Below are positions 1 through 10,300 of a stretch of DNA of 64,000 bases, in pieces. Position numbers and translations under genes: made by a program. Source of the DNA: Clytia hemisphaerica (taxonomy: Eukaryota; Cnidaria; Hydrozoa; Leptothecata; Clytiidae); assembly GCA_902728285.1 (NCBI GenBank), contig CACVBU010000671.1:310001-374000 (forward strand), written 5' to 3'. Under the pieces are notes generated by a model. The model was not told where the DNA came from, did no database searches, and saw only the letters and a program-made list of their open reading frames with translations. Numbering within the stretch: position 1 is the first letter of the stretch; every line of letters starts with the position of its first letter.

Positions 1-8
1 CACTTTAT

Positions 9-853
9 GGACATGTTTTTTTTTGACTGTACCAAAATGCCGATTTTCAACCAACCCGGTTCAAAACGGCACTAACAGAGACAGCTGAACCCTTTCTTAT
101 CGTTATTCAAAAATTAAAAAAAAGATTAGTAGCTCTGTCCGATACTTTTTGTCCGATCTTAATAGCTTTTATGGAACTTAAGATATTGCTTGTTGAATCC
201 GGAGTATTTCAGGATGAAAAAAATCATAGTCTATTTCGGATTTATAAAGTCCGCTCTATATTTGGCCTTTGTCGTGTCCAATTTATATACGAAACTTATA
301 TCAGGGTGAAGCTAAAGGATTGAATTTTCACATCGATCTCTTTTTTTTGGAAAAAAACGGAGGAAAATGGGATCAAATTGATCATTTTTATAATCTAGGT
401 GCTAATTCTAATCGTATATATTTTCCTTGAGATTTTTGTTTAGTTGATAAGAAAGGAACGAACTAAAGAAAACGGGAATTGTTAAAATGAGTGAAAAATG
501 ATTAAAAAAGTCGTGATGATTGTTTTGATCATAACTCACTCCGGCCTTTAAAAAAATTACTCCTCAGGCTATTTTATGATTTTAGGCTACCTCAGGAATG
601 CATAGAAACCTCCTCAGGACCGAACAATGAGTCATGGAGTGAGATATGATCCAAAACACTCCATGATTAATTAATCCTGAAATACTCCGAATTTTGAAAT
701 TTCAAATAGCTCATTTTAAAGCCCTTCCCAAATTTCAATACATATCAAAATTTTGGGAAAATTCATCATGCGAATGACGAAATAATTAAAATAAAGTGAT
801 TTTCACGATTTTCGAAAACCTGATTTTGGTACAGTCAAAAAAAAAACATGTCC
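9..853. mobile_element. non-autonomous TIR element, 845 bp
   Basis: The two ends are inverted copies: the left end starts GGACATGTTTTTTTTTGACT and the right end finishes in its complement, with GTACCAAAAT continuing the match inward. TTAT is present on both sides (5-8 and 854-857), consistent with a 4-bp target duplication. The interior has no convincing ORF. It appears to have inserted into the end of another small inverted-repeat element that continues at 854-1092. The superfamily is not assigned. Confidence 0.7.
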
Positions 854-1092
854 TTATAAGAATGTCCGTGATTAAGATGACCAAAAAATTAAGAATATGC
901 TAAGAATATCACAATCATAGAATTTTGCTACTCAAGCTAAGAATGCCATTTTTAGACCGTATTCTAAATTATAAATCATCAATTAGGATCCTGACCAAAG
1001 AATGCTGTAAGACTATTTTAGGAAGATTTTCCCAAAAAAGTTAAGAATCCATGATGAAATGGATTTACACCATTCTTATAAAAAAAGCGTGT
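854..1092. mobile_element. MITE-like element interrupted by the 9-853 insertion
   Basis: The right end reads CTTATAAAAAAAGCGTGTAA. The left side, CTTATAAGAATG, is its inverted partner but its tip lies at positions 1-8, separated by the nested element. The interior contains repeated AAGAATG/TTAAGAA motifs. A related copy with the same kind of tips lies at 14232-14485. It lies in an intron of the helicase gene. Confidence 0.5.
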
Positions 1093-1154
1093 AACTCGTC
1101 GTAAATAACGAAAAGAAACAAATCGGTTACGAAAGTCTGATATTCAATACTTAC

Positions 1155-1334
1155 TTATTGTGGTTCTCAAAAGCCATTTTGGCCATCATTTGAGGTTTCA
1201 ATTGCAAATGATCACCGATCATTTCGAACTTCACCGTGTCTTCACCGAGACATGAAAACAAGAGAGGCTCCAATACTTCACTAGCCTCTTCCACCAGAAT
1301 GGCAAACGGTTTGATCTTGCGGATAGACTCCAAC
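1155..1334 (-). CDS. ZNFX1-like exon: helicase motifs II and III
   Basis: Reads LESIRKIKPFAILVEEASEV followed by LEPLL, then FEMIGDHLQLKPQMMAK. VEEASE is the DEAD-box-equivalent motif II of NFX1-type SF1 helicases (VEEA instead of DEAA/DECG), and GDHLQLKP is motif III. Acceptor TTTAAG and donor GTAAGTAT are visible. No further exon is recognisable to the left, so the gene continues outside the window. Confidence 0.8.
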
Positions 1335-4300
1335 CTTAAAGACAAATATAAATTTTTAATTGCTGAGGATTCACAAAGATTTTTCTAATGCATAGGAATC
1401 ACTACAGGACAGAATCTTAAAAATAACCTGAAACTCAAAGCAGTTATTCATCTGATTCATACTTTCTGAGTTTATCACGTTTAAAAAGTTGGTTATAAAA
1501 AGGAAAGACCAAACAACTCTCAAAAAGTCATAAGCTAAAGAGATCAGAAAGATAATGGCCCTGCTTGAGGCATTTATCAGTTGTTGGTCTCCTCAAAATA
1601 AGACTTCGACATGTTGTCCAGCAAAAGCAAAAGTCATAGTCAATGATGCCAAAGGCAATCTGAAATCGGTTCAAGGATAAAAGGAAAAAGTACTCAGCTT
1701 TTGGCTAACAATAAATTAAAGATTAGGCATAAACCTTCCAATACATCCAACTATGGTTCCACCAATGACAGTCTTGCTTTCGTAGACACGTGACTTTGCT
1801 CGAACTTTCGATTTGTGGTATTCTTCTCTTGCAACTTCTATCTCGTAGTTTCGTTTCACATTTAATTTTGCTAACAATTCTTTGTATTTCTTCTCTAAAA
1901 GAGATGCTTGTGCTAAACGATCTTCTGTGTTCATTTCCCATGACCATTGAGAAACAGGAATCAGATTGACCTAAGATAGAATTATACTAAATTTTTACAT
2001 ACAAAACTATGGTAAAACAATGATAGATTGTAGTAGTGTGGCATTGTAGTACTTCTCAATGTATCAAATAGCGACAACATATCAAAATCGTAAAATGCTG
2101 TAACTTTCAAAACGAAAGACGTTCTACCTTTTCTTCTTGTTCATCTACAGTTGCGACCATATCTTCATCTTCCTTGTTTTTATCAATTTCTTCTTCTTCT
2201 CCACCAATATCTTCTCGTTCTTCCATTCCCAACACATCTTTCATATGCTCATACTGATCATCAAAGAAATCGTCTTCATCGTCCGGGCGGCTCAAATCTT
2301 CATCTGGCAACGGTTCATCTTCTGTGTATGTATCGTGATATTCTTCCTCCCCGTCTACCACATCATTATTTGGGGCACTTCCTTCAGTTGCTGCTTCAAC
2401 ACTTTGACCAGATCCGAAGGTCCCAGCCCCAGCAGGTTCACCTTGACTACCTGCTTCAGCTGTCTCCTTAGACGCACTTTCAACTGTATCTTTGTCATTT
2501 AATAATGAAGCTGTCTCATTTGATTCTGCATGGTATGTGGTATCCCAAGAGTGGGTTCCAGTTTCTTTTTCAGCTTCCAGGTCCCCGTACTTCTTTATAT
2601 GATCATTGCAATAAGCGTGTCCAGCCAATGGTTTCCCTTTGCATGGCTTGCCCTTCTTAGTTGTTGCTTTGCAGTATTTGTAAGACTTTGGAGTTTTTGG
2701 TTGCTCTTTCGGTTGTATCTTAGGTTTATGCTTTTCACAAAATGGTTCACCCCTGGATGCGACATAATCTGTACATTTTTTGCCTCCCTCTACGTGCTTT
2801 CATATCGGAAAAGCATGATCTTGACAGTAAGAAGTCTTTGGGACAACCTCGTTCAAGCAAGAGTCTTCTCCTGTCATTGCAGTACAAAGTGGATGGTCAG
2901 CACACGTGTTCCTTGGTTCTTCGTCTTCAGCAGCATTGGCAACTTTGTCTGGTGCATTTCGAACGCAAACAAAACAAGCATGGTCTTCACAAAAGGTCTG
3001 TGGTGGATCCATTCGGACTGCTAAACAAACCTCTTCGCCCTCAAATTTGCATGCATGGTCTTCACAGAAGAATTGGTGTGTAGGCAGACGGAGATTGCTA
3101 CAAACCGATATGCCTTGCTCGTTAACCAACTGACAGATGTGCTGATAGCAGTATGACACACCAATCGCATTAACATTTATGAAGCAGTCAGCTACACCAC
3201 ATTTTGGTAAAGGGTATCTTCCTATGATCCATTGAAATAGGATCTCTGGAACAGGTTTGTTGTAATGAGCAACTCTTTCCGAAAGCGTTTCGATGTCTTT
3301 GTTTTCCAACTTCAGTTTCCCCACTCGTTCCATATGACCAGTCTCCATATTTGGTTCAATTCTTGCAGAAAACAGATCATTCCAAAGGTTGGTAATGTTG
3401 CAATCACTGTATCCAGAATCTTCAGATTCAGAGTCTGATTCTACATCTTGTTCCTCCTTCTCCAAAAAGCTTTCAATCTTCTGCACACGAGCAATGATGT
3501 TGCATAGATAAGTTGCAGCATTGTAGCTTGCTTTATTTTTTGCATCTTGCTCCTCCTTTGAAGTCGGCTGTGAGCCTTGGTGTGCCTGGTGTCCACTCAA
3601 AGGGGATAAGTCATCTTTGATCTGTTGATAACGGGTCTTCTGTTGATACAGATTGGTCAGTGTGTTTTTATACTTCCGAGTGACATCCACATAACTTCTC
3701 TGATTTTGCTCTAGATAATGATGCAGACTTGGATTTTGACTTGATCCGATCCGCAACAGAGACAATGAACCTTCTGCTTTCACCAGATCAACCAAAAACT
3801 CATCTATTGCATGATTCTTGTATGACAAAACCAAGATTGGCATCTCCAGAACTTGACACGTGTTAATCCAAGCTTGACGGATCATAATCAAGGCACGGAC
3901 AATGACGACTCCGAGATACGATTTGCCTGTCCCCGGTGGCCCTTGTGTTAAATGAACAGGTTCTACAAAAGTTTCGATGAAGCTTTTGAGCTGCTCACGA
4001 TCAAGCGTTGTTTTTTTTATTAAATCACGCAACTTTTGTTTGAGCCGGCTGGTTTCATTAGGATTATCTCTCCTGATTTGAATCAACGGCTCCAATTTAC
4101 TTTGATCAACCATGAAATCGACAAGGTTCTCAATACTCGGCATATTATACGACTGTTCTTCGTCACTTTCGCTCTCGTCATCGTCGTCAGATCTGGGGTA
4201 ATCGTCTTGATAAGAGCTTAGCCGACGTCGCTGTTTTCTTGCCGATAACTTTTGAAATTCTTTGTCAAAATCTATGGGTGCCGTTTTTCCACCGATTGAG

Positions 4301-7300
4301 ATATTCAACAAAGCACCTAAAATAGAGAAAATTTAAGGTGACTTAATTTCTTTTGAGGCACATAAAGCTAAATGTTTCTGAATTCAGGATTAATTAAACT
4401 GTAGTCTTGATAACGGGTAGGTTATATCGCAGGACAGGTTAGGTTTTCAAGCTCTTTAGAAGTTGGTCTAGTGCTTGCAACACAAGCAATCAGGCGAGTG
4501 TATACAAGTACTACGAGAAAAAAGTCAAGCCTGTTCACACTTTTGATTTCCTACCGGATTTCTGTTTTTTAACAGTAACAAAAAAGACAAACAAAATCAA
4601 AACGCCTGGACTATTGTGATACTCTTTGAATTGTGATCAGCTTTTTTTTTTGGTTTTAACTCTTTCTAGGACTTTATTTGTTGAAAAAAGTCGTGAAAAT
4701 CGATCAGGAAAAGAATTTTGGTCAAAGCAAATCAAAATCTTTCAGGTTTTTTTGCGCACAATGACTTAATGAAAAGTATGAAAGAGGAAGAAACTGAATA
4801 AGAAACTGACATACCGTCATTGAAAGGTAAAGTTGACAGTTGGAGATCTTCTAACGCTTTCAGCACTGGAATGTGTTCAGGTACAAAGGTCATGCAATCG
4901 ATAACAACCACATGATCACCTGGTCTCAACTCATTTTCACCGTCATCCTTGCTGTCACGTAAATCGGACACTACCATCTGGCCACCTTCTCTCCTTTTGA
5001 ACTCGTCCCGCGCGTCACGATCATATTGTTTAACCTGAAGAGTGAACGAAAAATATTTATGGAATTTATCTTTTTCACTTTAAAATACCTTTTAATCTCA
5101 TTCCTTTCTCAGAAGCGGTGTTCAATTGACGAGGATAGTAAATAAGAAAACATGTTGCTTATATGTTGCTTCACCCTATTAGCCCCAGGGGGGGTAGAAC
5201 CTACCACGCTGGTGTTCTTTTGTGTATATCTCGGAGAAAAATTTTCGAAACGACTTGAAACATTCTGACTTTTAATAAAATCTTATTAAGAGTACTTGCG
5301 CAAATTTTAGGGTCATACGTCCACTAGATCAGGTTTTATGACTTTTATTGAGAAACTTGACATAAAACCAAGCTAAAAACGCTTAAAACTCAAAATTTTA
5401 AAATTGCGATAATTTCTGAAGTATTGATCCAATCATATTCAAATTTTGACAGGTGATGGGTATTAATAACGTGATTTAAAAAACAACTAAAAATTTTTTT
5501 GAAAATGCATCAAATTTTGAAAATGTTACTCATTTTCAGCATGAATTTTAAATATAAAATCTTAATGGGAAATACAAATCCGGCAATAATGTTAAAGAAG
5601 AACCTTTTATCTTTCAGAATCTTCAAACAGAATCTCAATATCTTTATTGGTTCAACCGTGAGAGACACTTTTGTGAACCATATATTTTTGCTTTTTTCCG
5701 ACAGGTGGAAATTTTGTGATGACGTCATCGCTTTTTGGATTATATTTTTCTTTCCGCTTGCCAACCGGAAAAAATAACAAGATGCCTATTCAGTTGAAAG
5801 CCCAGGGTAGAGTTGAAACAGTTGGATGGGGAATTTACCACGTGGTTTCACACACACGTCAGATTGAAAGTAAAATCTATCGTCCGATTCCGAAATCACT
5901 TCTTTTTTTTGCTTGAGAAAAGTTGAAGATTCCTCTCCTGCCCTTCAGGTTATAAACTCAACCTATAGGCCTTTTCAAGATTATATTTGGTGCAATAACT
6001 GCCTGCCAATAACTTTTGATACCATCCCCATGCTGTTTATGTCCTTTGTTGAGTTTTCAAGTGCTACTTTTATGAATAAAGTAAAACTTCTAATAAACTT
6101 TTTAAGAGATCAATAACCATAGCAATAATTTGAAAACATGACGAATTTCGTGAAAACGTCAATTTTAAGTCTTCTAAATTCATTTCGCCTATTAAAAAAT
6201 AAAATTAAGAAAATTTCATTGTTTCCTACCTCAGCCCAAATGATACGATCAGTTCTCTTTAATGGTGCATTTCGATCTTGAACTTTAACCACAGCTACTA
6301 GACATGACACCTTTAATCTACTTGTGGATTTCCAATGAATTTGCTGTTGAGGTGGTTTACGGCAATCCATGCCAAATAAGTAAATTCTACCCTCGAAATC
6401 AACAGATTTGACGGTAAAATCGTAGATGTGAGTTGATGCCATTCCTTTCGCATCTTTAGGACCCATAAGCCTTTGCTTGGCTCCCATACAACACCTGGAA
6501 CACAAGCCACCTCTGTGTCTCATATTCTGACAGACATAAGAAACAGTATCCTTCCTGCAACTTCGACAAACCTCGGCTCGATTACCGTTTGGAACTTGCC
6601 ATAACACCTGTGCAAAAAAACATTTAACGTTTACTTTATTCGAATAAATAAATAATTCCAAGATTACTTTTCTTGGATGAGATATTAATTTTTTGAACTC
6701 TAAAGTTTAAAAAGTGTTGGCGGCAAAAAACTAAATTTCTGTTGGAACACTGGGGCTCTCGTTCACTGCCATGAAAATGTCAGCTTAAATAGACTAATTT
6801 CCTTGAGGGATATTTCCACGTTGCAACATAATGCAAAAGCTCAAAAGAACGGACTTGTGGATACGTATACCATTTGTTACGGAAGAAGTATATTCTAAGT
6901 TTTTAAAATGACCGTTACTTTTGTCCAACAACTTTTATAATGAGCAAAAAAAAAAATTAAATTTCTTGTTTTTTTTCTTTGCAATTTTGTTGTGGTCAAT
7001 TTCTAAATTACGTCATTTTACTTACCGTGCCACATTCCTTTGTGGCGCCTTGTTGACGATCACGACATTTCGGACTCAATGCTTTATTCCCGTCTTCGAA
7101 CGTCAATCCAATCCAGAGCCGACAGATCGTATCAAAATAATCCTTCTTGTCTGAATAAACACCTTGAGACCTTTTATCCCCAGGCACCTTCATTTTTGGG
7201 AGATAATTTGCTTGAAAATATTTTGGATCGGATAACCATTCAATGGTAGCATTTTCCCAACGTGAAACTTCTGAAGCAGCTCTTCGTTTGTCTTTTTTCT

Positions 7301-10300
7301 TTGCATCTTTTCGTGATTCTTTTGTAGATGCTTTCGTTTTGATGGTCCATTCTGTGAGAAAAGTGACAGTTAAGTTTTTTAGTATTGAAAATCTTTCAGC
7401 ACATTTTGCGAAATCTCATCCCTTGCCTTTCACTTTGTACTTTGTGCTATTTGTGAGACATTTTGAGATAGGGCTGTTATACATTTTGAGACAGGGCTGT
7501 TAAACATTTTGAGACAGGGTTGTTAAACATTTTTAGAAAGTATGTCACAAAAGTTGTCTTTCGAATTTACGACGGTTATAAAAAATCTAAATTATCTTAC
7601 ACCCCTGTGTCACAGATCCACTGGGACCCCAGCCCTACTGGAAAATCTGGCAAAAATTTCGTCCCAGCCGGTAGGAAAAGAATACCCTGGAATTTTAGCC
7701 GCATTGGGAAATTGACTTATATCTCATCCCCATTTTTATCCCCACTGAGGAAAGAAGTTCCACTGGGGTTGCGAGACAGTTATCTTTTTTAAATAATTTT
7801 CAATAATAACAACGATTTATTTATACCTTTTTCCAGACTCTCGATCATGTCGGTGATTTTGTTACTTTTTTCACGATGTTGTTTATTTGACATGACGATC
7901 AGATCATACACTTTGCTCAAAATAGCCGACAATTGAATTTTGACTTCTTCGTGTGCCTCAGGCCATTCGATTTGAAGTAGTCGCTGTAAAAGAAGATTTT
8001 TAAGTTCTTTAAAGTACACTGCGATTTAGACACAAAGTTTGTCGTCAAATCGTTCTCTATATGACAGAATCTCTGAACTTTAAATAGCTGTAGTATTTCT
8101 TTGGGTATTTGAGTACAAGATCTGTTGCAGTTTTTTTTTTGCTCAGCATTTCATCTTGTAATCAACTTTGGTTCTAAAGGTTGGCCCCTATTATTGTGTT
8201 GGAAGTCAAATAGTCTATCCACTCTATGTAGTATTCTTGGCTCAGCGATCATATAGTTTCATTTCTTGGAAAACTGAAAACCGCTAAATATTTTATTGTG
8301 AATGTGAATTCAGGCTCGAAATATTCTATTTATAGAATCACTTTAATAATTTATAACTCAAAGGGAAACCTCAGATGATGGAATAAACATGTATCAATAT
8401 TGTTGAATGACCCAAAACCACCTTATTTTCATGACATGCAGCAAATGTGGAAAGTAGAATAAGTGAAGACAAAGAAAACTTAAAGCAACCCCAACCAACA
8501 AAATACATAGGAGTCTTCATAAATCGAATCTCTATAACTCGAATAAGCTCTCTAATCCTTCTAGGTAAAAATGCCTTAAATAAATCAATCGAAATTTCGA
8601 TAATTCGAAAAGAATTATGTTCCTATGCATGTTCGAGTTATGGAGACTACACTGCAGAATGCAATCGCTTCTATTCTAAACAACCTCACCTCCACATAAT
8701 ATAACACTTGCTCAACATGGACAACAGAAGCTTCTTCATAACCAAAGTCACCCTTCGTTTTTGCATAATGATCAACATAGATATCGACCACTTCTTTACA
8801 ATGTGCAATCATTGGAGGTTCTTCAAACATGAAAGATGCTCTCAACTTTGCCATTGTGGTGATTAAAATCTCAACCTGGTGGATCTTTAACTGCTTGCAC
8901 ATTTTGAAGGCTCGCCGATAAATAGAGGAGTTTTGTTCGACCACACTTCCAATATTTTTGGCTTTGGCTAAAAGTTGGATGAACATGATTTCCTGATCAA
9001 TATTGTTTGCACTTCTCGCTGGGTTGCTCAGTGCAGCATTAGCAGATATGGTTCCATCTTTATTGGTTTTACATTTATAACATTGATTACGGTTGGCGAA
9101 GTTTCCAGATTCACCGCAGGCGAGACAAGTCCAATTTGGTCCACCCTGCTGACCCCCACCACCTGGGTTGGAGCCTCCTCTGTTGCCTCCTCTACCCCCT
9201 CTTCCACCTCCTCTACCGCAGTTACCACCACCACCACCAGCGCTGCCAGCTCGTCCAAGGTTTCCATCACCTCGAGGTGGAGTAGCAGCGTTCAGACCTT
9301 TTGGAGTATGGCATTTAAAGCAATCAGTTCTCCGCGAAAAGTTAGTTTCGCGACAATTAGGACAAAGCCAATCTCCATGATAATTGCCACCACCTCCACC
9401 ACGTGAATGACCACCTCGACCTCCACCTCTTCTTTGTCCTCCATGGTTCTAAATGAAAAAGAAATTAAACTTAATCAATCGGTTTTATACTTCTACAGGA
9501 GCAATAATGGTAATATCTACCTTTCTATTCTTGGATTTTTTTAACGTTACGTCAAAAAAACTGTAGAAGTTAAAAGTTTCAGGGTAATTTCAACGTCATT
9601 TTAGATATTAAGGTTTAACATAGGGAGGGCACTCAATTGGTCCGACCCACGACATGTGCCGCCCTTAAGGGTAGATTTTTCGTAATCATTGAAATGCACT
9701 GTAAGGGTTTACTTTTGATAGAGTGCACTATACGGGTTTTCTTTTAGCTGGATACACTGTAAGGGTGTTTTTAGGGACTGCTGAAATGCAAAGCTGACAG
9801 TATAAATCTGATATATCTTTATAGTTGTGACTCGTACCCATTTTAATTTGTACATTGTGTCGACATGTTACGCTCATTTTCAGGTGGTTTCAGCAAAAAA
9901 GATTATACAATCAAACTACAATGTAAGAAACTTTCGATAAAATGTACTGTAAGGGTACAATTTCATTGCTCAAGTGCTACACTGTAAGGGTCAGAATTTG
10001 AGAGCCACTTTTTTGGCGGCACATTGAGCCGTTTAGAAATCGAGTGCCCCTTACTTTGACTTTTTGAAGAAAGAATAAATTTGAACAAATTGTCAAAAAA
10101 ACTGTTTTAATCGCAGAGGATCAATTTCCCAATATTTAAAACTCGAATAACTGATGGTTATTCAGCCTATAATTGCCCCTAAGGGAAATAGAAATTGCTT
10201 TACACAACTGAAAGTTCGAATAACTAAAGTTCGAACATAGTATAAGAAAGCCGCGGCTGGAATGATAACATCTGAATTTCTGCTGTTCTATCTCTGTCGT

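Noticed and set aside
2800..2802. selenocysteine codon at the in-frame TGA
   Set aside because: No known selenoprotein in this helicase family and the codon lies in a variable stretch between zinc-binding units; error or mutation is more likely.
2137..3133. plus-strand ORFs opposite the ZNFX1-like exon
   Set aside because: They are antisense shadows of the Cys/His-rich and acidic coding exon, with no family signature or splice logic.
8975..9406. Pro- and Ser/Thr-rich plus-strand ORFs
   Set aside because: They are antisense translations of the Gly-rich RGG and zinc finger exon.
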